Source of the DNA: JAKFEW01 sp036675505
GTDB lineage: Bacteria; Cyanobacteriota; Sericytochromatia; S15B-MN24; JAQBPE01
Length of the DNA: 64,000 nt
NCBI GenBank assembly: GCA_036675505.1
Contig: JAKFEW010000125.1
Span: 1 to 64,000, forward strand
Direction: 5' to 3'
Below the pieces are notes generated by a model. It searched no databases and was not told where the DNA came from. It saw only the letters and a program-made list of their open reading frames with translations. Each line of letters opens with the position of its first letter. Within the stretch, counting starts at the first letter, position 1. Shown here in pieces: positions 15,705 through 24,770 of the stretch. The position numbers and the translations under genes are program-made.

Positions 15705-17264
15705 ATGTCGGATCCAATGAAGAAATCACTCGAAGACGAGCGCCTTTCCACGCTCGACAAGGTCAACCTCGCCTTTGGCGTGCTCGCGATCCTCTTGCTG
15801 TCGGCCTCCCTGGCGATGAGCTACGTGCCCGCGACCTCGGTTCGCTGGCCCGCCGAGCTGCCGGGCTGGCTGCGCACGGGTGGCATGGGCGCGATGGTAC
15901 TCTACGTCATCACGCTGGCGCTGCTCAAGGAGAAGGAGATCGGGTCCTTCCTCAAGCACCGGCACACCCACTCCGGCCTCAACATCTTCCTCCAGATCGT
16001 GGCCCTGATCGGCATCCTCGCGGCGCTGAACTACTTCGGCACGCGGCACCACAGCCGCGTCGACGTGACGGAGAACAAGCAGTACAGCCTCTCCGAGCAG
16101 AGCAAGAAGATCGTCCAGAACCTCAAGGAGCCGGTCTCGGTCGCGCTCTTCGTGAAGAAGGGCGACACCTACTCGACCAACCTCGAAAACCTCTGGAAGG
16201 AATACGCTTACGCCAGCGACAAGATCAAGCTCGACGTCATCGACGTCGACCGCGATCCGACCATGGCGCGCCAGAACAAGGTCACGACCTACGGCACCAC
16301 GATGCTCTCGCGCGGTGAGCGCAAGACCACCATCACGGGCTCGCAGGAGCAGGACCTGACCTCGGCCCTGATCAAGGTCACCCAGGACAGCCAGAAGACG
16401 ATTTACTTCGTCGTCGGCCACGGCGAGCTCGCGCTCGACAAGTTCGACAAGGAAGGCCTGAGCCAGCTCAAGGACGCGCTCGAGAAGCAGAACTACAAGA
16501 TCGACGTCCTGCCGCTGTTCAGCAAGTCGGCGGTGCCCAGCGACGCCGCCCTGGTGGTGGTCGCCGGCCCGAACAAGGCGCTCGGCGACAAGGAGCTCGA
16601 CGCCCTCGACGCCTTCATCGGCAAGGGCGGCCGCGTGTTCCTCGCGGCGATGCCGCAGGCGCCGTCGAACCTCGACAAGCTGGCCCGGAAGTATGGCATC
16701 GAGATCAAGGACGACCTCGTCCTCGACCCGGCGATGAACTTCTACGGCGACCTCGCGGCGCCGGCGGTCCAGAAGTTCCCCTACCACACCGTGACGCAGG
16801 GCCTGCAGGCCGCGTACTTCCCGGCCAGCCGTTCGCTGCAGAAGGTGAAGGACGCGCCCAAGGAAATCGCGATCACGCCGCTCGTCGAGACCTCCGACAA
16901 GGCCTGGGGTGAGAGCGACCTCAAGTCGCGCCCGGTGGCTTACACGGAAGGCAAGGACACCAAGGGACCCGTCCCGCTGATGCTCCTCGCCGAGAAGGGC
17001 AAGGGCCGCCTGATCGTCTCGGGCAACTCGCTGTTCTTCGCGAACGCCGGGTTCCCGCAGCTCAACAACGGCGACCTGTTCATGAACGCCTTGAACTGGA
17101 TGGCCGACGAGGAGAGCCTCGTCTCGATCCCGCCCAAGGAAGCCGCGAACAAGCAGCTGACGCTCGTCCCCGCCCAGTACTACACCATCTTCTTCGGCAC
17201 CGTGCTCGGCTTCCCGCTCGCACTCCTGTTCGCGGCTGGCCTGGTGTGGTGGCGGCGTAGGTAG
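15705..17264 (+). CDS. GldG-like ABC transporter auxiliary protein
   Basis: 519 aa. Two N-terminal membrane helices (about residues 22-45 and 55-72, then another near 95-112), a long extracytoplasmic region and one C-terminal helix before WWRRR. The motifs DVTENKQYSLSEQSKKIVQNL and VGHGELALDKFD match the GldG/ABC_transp_aux family (PF09822). ATG 15705 has GGAGGT at 15691-15696. It works with the two upstream ABC subunits at the membrane; the substrate is not known. Confidence 0.9.
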   Translation: MSDPMKKSLEDERLSTLDKVNLAFGVLAILLLSASLAMSYVPATSVRWPAELPGWLRTGGMGAMVLYVITLALLKEKEIGSFLKHRHTHSGLNIFLQIVALIGILAALNYFGTRHHSRVDVTENKQYSLSEQSKKIVQNLKEPVSVALFVKKGDTYSTNLENLWKEYAYASDKIKLDVIDVDRDPTMARQNKVTTYGTTMLSRGERKTTITGSQEQDLTSALIKVTQDSQKTIYFVVGHGELALDKFDKEGLSQLKDALEKQNYKIDVLPLFSKSAVPSDAALVVVAGPNKALGDKELDALDAFIGKGGRVFLAAMPQAPSNLDKLARKYGIEIKDDLVLDPAMNFYGDLAAPAVQKFPYHTVTQGLQAAYFPASRSLQKVKDAPKEIAITPLVETSDKAWGESDLKSRPVAYTEGKDTKGPVPLMLLAEKGKGRLIVSGNSLFFANAGFPQLNNGDLFMNALNWMADEESLVSIPPKEAANKQLTLVPAQYYTIFFGTVLGFPLALLFAAGLVWWRRR

Positions 17265-17273
17265 GAAGCAGCC

Positions 17274-18023
17274 ATGAAAGACAACCAGAAGTTCACCATC
17301 GGCCTCTTGGCCGTCGCCGTGGGCCTCGGCACGTACATGTACTTCGTCGAGTCCACGAAAGAAGTCCGCCCCGACACGAAGGACGTGGAGGTGTGGAGCC
17401 TGAGCGAGTCGCAGGCGCAGGATCTCAAGAAGCTCGTCGTGTCGAACGGCACGAAGACGGTGACGTTCCTGCGTGAGGGCGACAAGTGGAAGATCCAGGA
17501 AATGCCTGGCCGCGAGGTCGACAGCGTCAACTTCAAGGCGCCTTACGACAAGCTCCGCGACCTGATGGCAACCCGGAAGCTCGAGGACAAGCTCGGCGAC
17601 AAGGCCAAGTACGGCCTCGACAAGCCGACCGGCTCGGTCACCTGGGGTGAGGCGAACACGCCTTACAAGCTGACGTTCGGCGGGGTCAACCCGACGGCCG
17701 ACGGCATCTACACCCATGTGGCGAAGGACGACGGCGTTTACGTGATCGCGAAGTACAAGGTCGACGAGTGGAAGAACCTCGCGGCCACGCCTCCGCTGAT
17801 CGCGACGCCGGCGCCTACCAAGGCCCCGACGGCTGCCCCGGCTTCGCCCGCGGCCTCCCCCGCCGCGGCCTCGCCAGGCGTGGCCTCGCCCTCGCCGGCC
17901 GGCGCGGTGACCACGCCGATACCCGCCAAGGCCCCGACGACCGCCCCCGCGGCGTCGCCGGTGGTCAAGCCGAGCCCCGCGGCCTCCGCCGCGGCCAGCC
18001 CGGCCGCCTCACCGGCGCACTAG
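17274..18023 (+). CDS. DUF4340 domain protein with PAS-rich tail
   Basis: 249 aa, 9 bp downstream of the GldG-like gene. One N-terminal membrane helix is followed by a DUF4340 domain (VEVWSLSESQAQDLKKLVVSNG, WKIQEMPGREVDS, YGLDKPTGSVTWG). DUF4340 proteins are habitual last members of GldG-type ABC operons. The C-terminal 75 residues are almost only Pro, Ala, Ser and Thr, a disordered tail possibly spanning the periplasm or wall. Confidence 0.85.
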   Translation: MKDNQKFTIGLLAVAVGLGTYMYFVESTKEVRPDTKDVEVWSLSESQAQDLKKLVVSNGTKTVTFLREGDKWKIQEMPGREVDSVNFKAPYDKLRDLMATRKLEDKLGDKAKYGLDKPTGSVTWGEANTPYKLTFGGVNPTADGIYTHVAKDDGVYVIAKYKVDEWKNLAATPPLIATPAPTKAPTAAPASPAASPAAASPGVASPSPAGAVTTPIPAKAPTTAPAASPVVKPSPAASAAASPAASPAH

Positions 18024-18055
18024 CACCCGTTCGCTCAATTCAGCACCCCCCGAAA

Positions 18056-18111
18056 CCCCCTCACCGGAAAGCCCACCAGGCGAAGGCCTGGTGGGCTTTC
18101 CGGTGAGGGGG
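18056..18111 (+). terminator. Perfect 26-bp hairpin with GAAG loop
   Basis: Arms 18056-18081 and 18086-18111 are perfectly complementary over 26 bp around the tetraloop GAAG. No U-tract follows on either strand, so either termination is unconventional or the stem has another role, such as RNA stabilisation. It follows the ABC operon. Confidence 0.75.
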
Positions 18112-18185
18112 AAATGGTCCTCTCGAGCCCCGAACCCTCACCGGTCGGGCGTTAGCGCCTCCGCGCGCCGGGGTACGAACGGCGT

Positions 18186-18815
18186 ATGTCTCCCCGTCCC
18201 TTCCTCGCGTTCCTCGCCGCCGGCCTGGTGGCCGCCACGGCGCTCGCCGCGCCCGCCCGGGCGGAGACGCGTGTGCTGACGGTGCTCGGTTGGCTCAACG
18301 AGCAGGTGAAGAAGAGCGAGCTCGCGGTGCTCGGCCAGGCGCAGAACAATGCCTACCCGGATCCGCATGGCGGCAAGATGAAAGTCGCGCTGCTGGTCGG
18401 CCAGGTCTACCACGGGCCCAGGCTGCCGCCCAAGCTGGTCGTCCACGTGAAGCCGGGCTGGCACCGCGGGAAGTACGTGCTGCCGACGCCGATCACGCGC
18501 GACCAGTGGGTGCTGTTCTTCTGCAAGAGCGAAGGCGGCGCCTGGACCGCGGCGCCGGTCGGGCGCGTCGTCGAGACGCCCTACAAGGGCCTGACCTTCT
18601 TCCCGGACTACGACGTGGTGCTGGAAGACGCGGCGCCTGGGCTCTCGTGGAGCTACGTGCTCGACAGCCTCTCGCAGCTCGTCGCCACGCGCAAGCAGAT
18701 CATCAACGGGTACCTGCCGCAGCTGCGCAAGGCCGCCTCGAAGGAGCAGCAGGACCGCATCCGCTGGGCGATCGAGTACGAGGTCAAGGACCACCTCGGC
18801 CTGCCCGTGCCCTGA
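18186..18815 (+). CDS. Secreted hypothetical protein
   Basis: 209 aa with a Sec signal peptide ending ALAAPARA before ETRVLTVL. The mature part is mixed alpha/beta with VALLVGQVYHG, LVVHVKPGWHRGKYVLPTP and DQWVLFFCKSE; it ends with a helical stretch. The strand pattern resembles a small OB/beta-barrel followed by helices, but no family is recognised. ATG 18186 is the first start after the hairpin region. It is followed after 10 bp by the metallopeptidase gene, so the two may be cotranscribed. Confidence 0.75.
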   Translation: MSPRPFLAFLAAGLVAATALAAPARAETRVLTVLGWLNEQVKKSELAVLGQAQNNAYPDPHGGKMKVALLVGQVYHGPRLPPKLVVHVKPGWHRGKYVLPTPITRDQWVLFFCKSEGGAWTAAPVGRVVETPYKGLTFFPDYDVVLEDAAPGLSWSYVLDSLSQLVATRKQIINGYLPQLRKAASKEQQDRIRWAIEYEVKDHLGLPVP

Positions 18816-18825
18816 GCGGCGCGCC

Positions 18826-20367
18826 ATGGTTCCCAGACGGCATCCGATCCACGCTCACATCTCTCGCCTGGTGGCCTGCGCTTCACTGACGCTCGCGACC
18901 GCCTGCCAATGGGGCGGGACACCGGAGATCGGCGCGGATTTGACCGTGGGGTCGCTGCTGCTCGGCTCGGGCAACGCGCGCCTGGTGTCGCTGAAGGCCG
19001 GGGACGAAACCGCCGTGACGCTGAGCGGCGAGCGTGCGGCGCTGATGGCGGTGAACAGCCAGAGCGCGGCGAGCGAAAAGGCGTCGGTGTCGTTGGAAGA
19101 GCGCCGTAGCATGCGGTCGGTCCTGTCGACGCGCAGCGCGCCTGGCGAGCCGGGACCCGCTGCGGTAGGCTTCGAGGAGCGGCTGAGGAGCTGGGAGGCG
19201 CCGCTCCGGGCCTTGCAGCCCCAGGTGATGAACACTTACAAGCTCGCCGAGGCGGCGCGTTACCATGTGGGCGACGAGGAAGAGTTCTGGGTCATCGCGG
19301 ACCTCGCCGAGGGGAAATCGACGGAGATCCAGGTGCCCGCGCGGGCGGCGTACGTGGGCGAGCATTGCTACGTCTTCGTCGACCAACAGCTGCCGCCTGG
19401 CAGCCTCGAGGCGCGCGTGGACACGATCGGGCGCAGCTTCGACGAGCAGATCTTCCCGACCGACTCGCGGCTCTTCGGCCCGCCGCTCGCCCAAGGCGTG
19501 AACGGCGATCCGCGCATCACGCTGCTCATCTCGCCCGTGGTCGGCAACTACGGCAAGGACACCACGATCGGCTACTTCACGCTGCGCGACCTCTTCGCCC
19601 CGGGCGCCGACCCGACGAACCCGGTGCTCAAGCGCAGCAACCAGCGCCTGATGCTCTACGTGTCGCCGTACGTCGTCGCCCGCGGGCAGGCGTCCGACTA
19701 CCTGGGCACGATCGCCCACGAGCTGCAACACCTGATCAATGCGAGCCAACGGCTCTTCCGCCAGCGCGGGCAGGGCCGCACCGAGGATTTGTGGCTCGAT
19801 GAAGGCCTCGCGATGTACGCGATGGAGGCCAACGGTTACGGGCTCGCGGGCGATGGCGGGGTGGTCTTCAACCACGTCGCGAGCTACCTCGCCGAGCCGG
19901 GCGCCTATTCGCTCACGGATTGGCGCCGGAACCCCGGCCAGAGCGCTTACGGCTCGGTCTACCTGTTCACCACCTACCTCGTCGAGCGCTTCGGCGAGGG
20001 CGTGCTCGGCGAACTGGTGGCGAGCCCGCAGGTGGGCACCGCCAACGTCAACGGGCGGCTCGGCTCGCGGGGCACCAGCTTCAAGCAGGTCTTCGACGAA
20101 TGGACGATCGCAAACTTGCTGGACGACACCGGCCTCTCGGCCGATCCGCGGCACCAATACCGAAACTTGAGCCTGCTCGGCACCTACGGGAGCCGCAAGC
20201 TGCGGGGCCTCAGGCTCGAGGGCCTGGCGCTACCCGGGCGGGCGACGGTGGACCTCAAGCCCTACAGCGCGCGATACTTCCTCCTGCCACGCGGTGCGGA
20301 AGGGTCGATGGAAGTCGGCCTCGGCGGCGCGGGCTCCGCATTTTCCGGCTTCCTGGTGATCCCCTGA
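18826..20367 (+). CDS. M30/hyicolysin-like zinc metallopeptidase lipoprotein
   Basis: 513 aa. The N-terminal signal ends LATAC (Cys27), a loose lipobox. The zinc site is HELQH (His298, Glu299, His302), with the downstream third ligand likely Glu326 in WLDEGLAMYAME. The sequence IAHELQHLIN and LDEGLAMY are typical of peptidase family M30. The first 200 residues contain a beta-rich propeptide-like part, and the last 60 residues a beta-sandwich-like tail. It is expected to act on proteins outside the cell or in the periplasm. Ten bp separate it from the Hsp70-like gene. Confidence 0.8.
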   Translation: MVPRRHPIHAHISRLVACASLTLATACQWGGTPEIGADLTVGSLLLGSGNARLVSLKAGDETAVTLSGERAALMAVNSQSAASEKASVSLEERRSMRSVLSTRSAPGEPGPAAVGFEERLRSWEAPLRALQPQVMNTYKLAEAARYHVGDEEEFWVIADLAEGKSTEIQVPARAAYVGEHCYVFVDQQLPPGSLEARVDTIGRSFDEQIFPTDSRLFGPPLAQGVNGDPRITLLISPVVGNYGKDTTIGYFTLRDLFAPGADPTNPVLKRSNQRLMLYVSPYVVARGQASDYLGTIAHELQHLINASQRLFRQRGQGRTEDLWLDEGLAMYAMEANGYGLAGDGGVVFNHVASYLAEPGAYSLTDWRRNPGQSAYGSVYLFTTYLVERFGEGVLGELVASPQVGTANVNGRLGSRGTSFKQVFDEWTIANLLDDTGLSADPRHQYRNLSLLGTYGSRKLRGLRLEGLALPGRATVDLKPYSARYFLLPRGAEGSMEVGLGGAGSAFSGFLVIP

Positions 20368-20376
20368 AGTGACCCC

Positions 20377-22017
20377 ATGACCCATCAAATCGCGATCGAC
20401 TTCGGCACCAGCAACACGGTGGTGGCCGCCTGGAACGAGGCCACTCGACAGACCGAGACCCTGCGGCTGCCGCCGTTCTCGGCAGCGGGTGGGTGGGCAG
20501 GCGAAAGCGGCGCACCCAGCACGATCCCGACGCTGCTCTATATCGAGGACGCCGCCGAGCCGCGCGTGCGCGTGGGGGCCGAGGTGCGTGACCGCGGGGA
20601 GGACGTGCCGGGCGACCAGCGCTTCTTCCAGGGCTTCAAGCGGGCGATCGCCGCCGACGTCCCGGGCTTCTCGCCCAGGCTGGACGGCCTGGAAGTCACG
20701 GCCCGCGTGGCCGGCGAGCTGTTCCTGGGTGAAATCATGAAACGCCTGCCCGAGGCCGGGCACCCGCTCGACGAGGTGATCTTCACCGTTCCCGTGCAGG
20801 CCTTCGAACGCTACCTCGACTGGCTGCACGGCCTGGCCCGCAAGCTCGACGTGGGCCGGATCCGGCTGCTCGACGAGTCGACGGCCGCGGCGCTCGGCTA
20901 CGAGGCGCTGATGCCGGGGGTGCCCGTGCTGGTGGTCGACTTCGGCGGCGGGACGCTCGACGTCTCGCTCGTGCGCACGCCGACCGCCCGCCAGGCCGGC
21001 GTGACGCTCGGCGCGGGTAGCAACGGGCATGGCGGCGCCCGTGGCTCGAACGGGTTTGAACGGGATCGGGTCGCGCAGGTGATCGCCAAGGCCGGCCAGG
21101 TGATCGGCGGCGAAGACGTGGACCACTGGCTGCTCGATGACTTCCTCAAGCGCCACGGCCGCACCCGCGGCGACGTCGCGGACGACCTCCACCAGCTCAA
21201 GACGCTCGCCGAGAGAGTGAAAATCCGCCTTTCGACCCAGCCCACGGCTGAGCTGGCCTGGTTCGACCCGGGCAGCGCCAAGACGCTCAAGACCACCTAC
21301 GACCGCGCCGACCTCGAGGACCTGCTCGAGGCCCACGACTTCTTCGTGCGGATCCAGGCCTCGCTCGACCAGGTGCTCCGCCAGGCCGAAGGCAAGGGCG
21401 TGACGCGCACGGACATCGCCCAGGTCCTGCTCGTCGGCGGCACCACGCTGATCCCGGCCGTGCAGCGCGCGGTGCGCCAGAACTTCTCGCGTGACCGCGT
21501 GAAGGCCCATATGCCGTTCGAGGCCGTGGCCCACGGCGCTCTCCAGCTCCTGCGCGGCGTCGACGTGGCCGATTTCCTCTATCACGGCTACGGCATCCGC
21601 TACTGGGACGTGCGGGCGCAGCGCCATCAGTACGAGCCAATCTTCGCGCCTGGCCAGCCCTATCCCACGCCCGAGCCGATCGAGATCGTGTTGCGGGCCT
21701 CGCGACCCGCCCAGCCCGCGATCGAGCTGGTGATCGGCGAGATGGAGGCTGTCGCGGCCGGCGCGTCCGAGGTCGTCTTCGACGGCGCCCGGCTCGTCAC
21801 GACGGCGGTGGGGGCGGCCAGCCTGCGCGTGGTCGCCCTGAACGACGCCGAGGGCGCCAAGACGATCGCCAAGCTCGACCCACCCGGCTACCCGGGCGTG
21901 GACCGCATCCGGGTGTCGTTCCGCGTCGACGGCGATCGCCGCCTCCGGCTCACGGTCGTCGACCTCCAGACCGACGCCCGCCTGCTCGACGACCAGCCCG
22001 TCGTCGAGCTGCGCTGA
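20377..22017 (+). CDS. Hsp70-like chaperone (DnaK paralogue)
   Basis: 546 aa, shorter than DnaK. The ATPase motifs are clear: phosphate-1 IDFGTSNTVVA, a connect region LLDESTAAALGYEA, phosphate-2 VDFGGGTLDVSL and the adenosine motif LLVGGTTLIPAVQ. The C-terminal 150 residues form a diverged substrate-binding-like beta domain and lack the helical lid and EEVD tail. It is followed 12 bp later by a GrpE-like gene. This is a specialised chaperone rather than the housekeeping DnaK, inferred from its divergence and the absence of dnaJ nearby. Confidence 0.9.
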   Translation: MTHQIAIDFGTSNTVVAAWNEATRQTETLRLPPFSAAGGWAGESGAPSTIPTLLYIEDAAEPRVRVGAEVRDRGEDVPGDQRFFQGFKRAIAADVPGFSPRLDGLEVTARVAGELFLGEIMKRLPEAGHPLDEVIFTVPVQAFERYLDWLHGLARKLDVGRIRLLDESTAAALGYEALMPGVPVLVVDFGGGTLDVSLVRTPTARQAGVTLGAGSNGHGGARGSNGFERDRVAQVIAKAGQVIGGEDVDHWLLDDFLKRHGRTRGDVADDLHQLKTLAERVKIRLSTQPTAELAWFDPGSAKTLKTTYDRADLEDLLEAHDFFVRIQASLDQVLRQAEGKGVTRTDIAQVLLVGGTTLIPAVQRAVRQNFSRDRVKAHMPFEAVAHGALQLLRGVDVADFLYHGYGIRYWDVRAQRHQYEPIFAPGQPYPTPEPIEIVLRASRPAQPAIELVIGEMEAVAAGASEVVFDGARLVTTAVGAASLRVVALNDAEGAKTIAKLDPPGYPGVDRIRVSFRVDGDRRLRLTVVDLQTDARLLDDQPVVELR

Positions 22018-22029
22018 ACGGAGCCTGTC

Positions 22030-22698
22030 ATGTCCCAGCTCCCCTTCTTGCCGCCGCCGCTCTCGCAGGTCGTCGAGGACCACCTGCGCGCCTGGGCCTC
22101 TTTCGCCGCCGCCGCCGCCGACGTGGCGGGGTTGCCCGCCCGTACCGCCGGCGTGCTCACGGGCGCACCGCCCGTGGCGCCGGCCGATCCCCTGCAGGTC
22201 GCGCTGGCCACCATCGCCCAACTCCAGGCCCGCCTGCGCGAGGCCGACGGGCAGGTCGGGGCGCTCGAGGCGCGGCTGGTCGAGCTGGGCGAGGCACATG
22301 CGGTCCAGGTCGAGGGCTTGCGTCGCGCGTACGACGCGCTGGAGCGTGACGCCGCGAGCCGGGCCGCCCAGGCGATCGACGACCAGAAGCTCGCCCTCTG
22401 GCAGGTGCTCGAGCCGCTGCTCACCCAGCTGCCGCTCGTGCGCCATGCCGTGGCCAAGGGGCGCGAGGTCGAGGCGCGCGACCTGCTAGACCTGCTAGGC
22501 CCGCTCGACGAGGCGCTCGGCCTGCTCGGCCTCGCGGCGATCGGCGAGGTGGGCGGCGAGGTGTCGTTCGACCCGACGCGGCATCAGGCTGCAGGCGCCC
22601 CTGCGCCCGATCCGGGCGCGCCGGTGCTCGTGAAGCATCCCGGCTACCGCCTCGATGACCGGATCCTGCGACGCGCCCGCGTGGCCCTGGTCGACTAG
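22030..22698 (+). CDS. GrpE-like nucleotide exchange factor
   Basis: 222 aa. A coiled-coil segment (IAQLQARLREADGQVGALEARLVEL, continuing to DALERDAA) is followed by a helical part and a C-terminal beta domain. That domain keeps the GrpE signature: VSFDPTRHQA, then VLVKHPGYRLDDRILRRARVAL. GrpE exchanges ADP from Hsp70. The position directly after the Hsp70-like gene indicates a dedicated pair. The N-terminal 70 residues are unlike canonical GrpE. Confidence 0.8.
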   Translation: MSQLPFLPPPLSQVVEDHLRAWASFAAAAADVAGLPARTAGVLTGAPPVAPADPLQVALATIAQLQARLREADGQVGALEARLVELGEAHAVQVEGLRRAYDALERDAASRAAQAIDDQKLALWQVLEPLLTQLPLVRHAVAKGREVEARDLLDLLGPLDEALGLLGLAAIGEVGGEVSFDPTRHQAAGAPAPDPGAPVLVKHPGYRLDDRILRRARVALVD

Positions 22699-22731
22699 AG
22701 CGATACCCGTTGGGAATACAGCTCTAAGGCC

Positions 22732-23019
22732 TCAATTGTTCCAGTCGATGTCCGCGCGGCCGCCGAGGACGATCTCGCGCACGACCTGGTCGCCGTTCAG
22801 GATCTGCCAGTGGCCGTTGCCGGTGTACCGGAACCGATGCTTGCCGGCGAGCTTCGACACCGTCTCGAAAGCCGCCGTCGCCTCTTCCGGCGTGCGATAG
22901 GTGCGGTCCTCCGCGGGCGGCGTGAACGAGGGACGCGCCTTGCCCTGGGCCTGGGTGGCGGCGCAGCCGCTCAACGCGACGACGGCGAGGGTGGCGAGAA
23001 TGGAAAGGACGCGAGCCAT
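22732..23019 (-). CDS. Small lipoprotein
   Basis: 95 aa with signal ending ALSGC (Cys19). The mature part is about 75 residues with an alpha-beta pattern (TPEEATAAFETVSKLAGKHRFRYTGNGHWQILNG, then VREIVLGGRAD). No named family is recognised. It is convergent with the GrpE-like gene and lies about 110 bp downstream of cmk on the same strand. Confidence 0.7.
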   Translation of the reverse strand: MARVLSILATLAVVALSGCAATQAQGKARPSFTPPAEDRTYRTPEEATAAFETVSKLAGKHRFRYTGNGHWQILNGDQVVREIVLGGRADIDWNN

Positions 23020-23127
23020 GAGACCTCCGGAACGGATGTGACAGGATTATGGTACCCGCTGCGATGAGGCGGGTTACGTGCCAAGCGTCACATGGCGCCA
23101 CCGTCGCAGGGCGGCGGAGGCGCGTGC

Positions 23128-23865
23128 TCAGGTGCGGGAGGCGACCAGCTGGCGGCGGCGTTCGTCGACGATCGCGAGGATCGCGTCCACCACGTTGTCG
23201 ATCGACCGATCGTCCGAGTGCACGATCACCGCGTCCTCGGCCGGCCGCAGGGGCGCGACGGCACGCTGGCTGTCGGCCAGGTCGCGCGCCAGGATCTCCT
23301 GCTCGAGCTCCTGGAGGTCGACGTGGATGCCCTGGGCCATCAGCTCTTGCCAGCGGCGGCGGGTGCGCTCGCGCGTCGAGGCGGTGAGGTAGACCTTTAC
23401 CTCGGCGAACGGGAAGACGGCCGTGCCGATGTCCCGGCCGTCCATCACGACGCCGCCGTAGGCGCCCATCGCCTGCTGCTGCGCGGTCAACACCTGCCGC
23501 ACCGCGGGGATCGACGCGACGCCCGAGACGTTCGAGCTGACTTCGGGGAGCCGGATCTCGGCGGTCACGTCGTGCCCGTCGACCAGCACGTGTTGCTTGC
23601 CGGTGAGGTCCGCCGGCGGCATCAGGGCGATCGTGGTCTCGGCCGCGAGGCCGGCGATCGCCTCCTTGTCGACGAAGGCCACGCCGGCGTGCAACGTCTT
23701 CCAGGTGATGCCGCGGTACATCGCGCCGGTGTCGATGTACACGTAGCCGAGCTTCTTCGCGACCTTCTGGGCCACGGTGCTCTTGCCCGCACCCGCGGGG
23801 CCGTCGATCGCGATCGTCAGCCGCTTCAAGCGGCCCGTGTTGCGATCCGGGGCCTTCTCGCTCAT
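23128..23865 (-). CDS. cmk: Cytidylate kinase
   Basis: Phosphorylates CMP/dCMP with ATP. The 245-aa sequence has P-loop IDGPAGAGKST and the conserved VYIDTGAMYRG, DGRDIGTAVFP and VYLTASTRERTRRR blocks of bacterial Cmk. It starts 4 bp before the panC stop (ATGA overlap), so it is translationally coupled. In cyanobacteria the same two activities are a single fused protein (PanC/Cmk); here they are separate. Confidence 0.95.
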   Translation of the reverse strand: MSEKAPDRNTGRLKRLTIAIDGPAGAGKSTVAQKVAKKLGYVYIDTGAMYRGITWKTLHAGVAFVDKEAIAGLAAETTIALMPPADLTGKQHVLVDGHDVTAEIRLPEVSSNVSGVASIPAVRQVLTAQQQAMGAYGGVVMDGRDIGTAVFPFAEVKVYLTASTRERTRRRWQELMAQGIHVDLQELEQEILARDLADSQRAVAPLRPAEDAVIVHSDDRSIDNVVDAILAIVDERRRQLVASRT

Positions 23866-24770
23866 GCCTGACGCGCCTCCGAGCCCGCTGCCACCGGCGC
23901 CGCGAGGGGCGCTGGCCCATCCGTCGCCACGTTGTCGATCAGCCGTGTCTTGCCCACCTGGGCCGCCACGGCGAGCATCGCCGGCCGGGCGAGGTCGACG
24001 GTGTCGACCAGGGTCTCCCGGTCGACCAGCTCGAGGTACTGCAACGCGACACCGGGCGTGGCTTCGAGCACCGCGCGGGCGGCCGCGAGCACGTCGGCCG
24101 GGCGCGCATGCGGGCCGTGCGAGGCGGCCCAGCCGGCCTGCAGCGCGCGGGGCAGCGCGAGTGCGGTGGTTCGCTCATCCGGCGAGAGGAATACGTTGCG
24201 GCTGCTCATCGCGAGGCCGTCGGGCTCGCGTACGGTGGGCACGAGGACGAGCGCGATCGGAAACATGAGGTCGGTCGTGAGGGCACGCAGGACGGCCGTC
24301 TGCTGGAAGTCCTTGAGGCCGAAGTAGGCCCGGTCCGGCTGCCACAGCGCGAACAGCTTCGCGACGACCGTGGCGACGCCTACAAAGTGGCCTGGCCGAA
24401 ACGCGCCGCATAGACCGCGCGTGAGCGACTCGGGCGGGAGTACCAGGGTGCCGGGCACGCCTGGGCCCTGCGGATACATCACCGCGGGCTCCGGCGCGAA
24501 GATCCAGCTGGCACCGGCCTCGCGGCAGACGGCGAGGTCGCGCTCGAGATCGCGCGGGTAACGGGCGAAGTCCTCGTTTGGCCCGAACTGCGTCGGGTTG
24601 ACGAAGATGCTGACGGCGACCTCGTCGCACTCCCGGACGGCCTGTTCGATCAACGCGCGGTGTCCGGCGTGCAGGTAGCCCATGGTCGGAACGAGACCGA
24701 GTTTCCGGCCTCCCCGCCGAGCCGACTCGACGGCCCGCCGGACCTCCGGAACCCCGTGAACGACTTCCAT
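23862..24770 (-). CDS. panC: Pantothenate synthetase
   Basis: Condenses pantoate and beta-alanine with ATP in the CoA pathway. 302 aa from ATG 24770, with the purine-rich ribosome site GCAGGAGGGCG upstream. Family motifs: PTMGYLHAGHRALI, VSIFVNPTQFGPNEDF, FGLKDFQQ and MSSRNVFLS. A longer frame to 24812 lacks a ribosome site. The final 30 residues (about 23862-23950) are low-complexity Ala/Pro and run into cmk, at the site where cyanobacterial homologues are fused. Confidence 0.95.
   Translation of the reverse strand: MEVVHGVPEVRRAVESARRGGRKLGLVPTMGYLHAGHRALIEQAVRECDEVAVSIFVNPTQFGPNEDFARYPRDLERDLAVCREAGASWIFAPEPAVMYPQGPGVPGTLVLPPESLTRGLCGAFRPGHFVGVATVVAKLFALWQPDRAYFGLKDFQQTAVLRALTTDLMFPIALVLVPTVREPDGLAMSSRNVFLSPDERTTALALPRALQAGWAASHGPHARPADVLAAARAVLEATPGVALQYLELVDRETLVDTVDLARPAMLAVAAQVGKTRLIDNVATDGPAPLAAPVAAGSEARQA

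Noticed and set aside
15726..17717. 663-codon open frame antisense to the GldG-like and DUF4340 genes
   Set aside because: Shadow frame; the plus-strand proteins are recognisable families.
22696..22733. Hairpin after the GrpE-like gene as terminator
   Set aside because: AGAGC/GCTCT pairing is short with an imperfect interior and no T-run; too weak to list.
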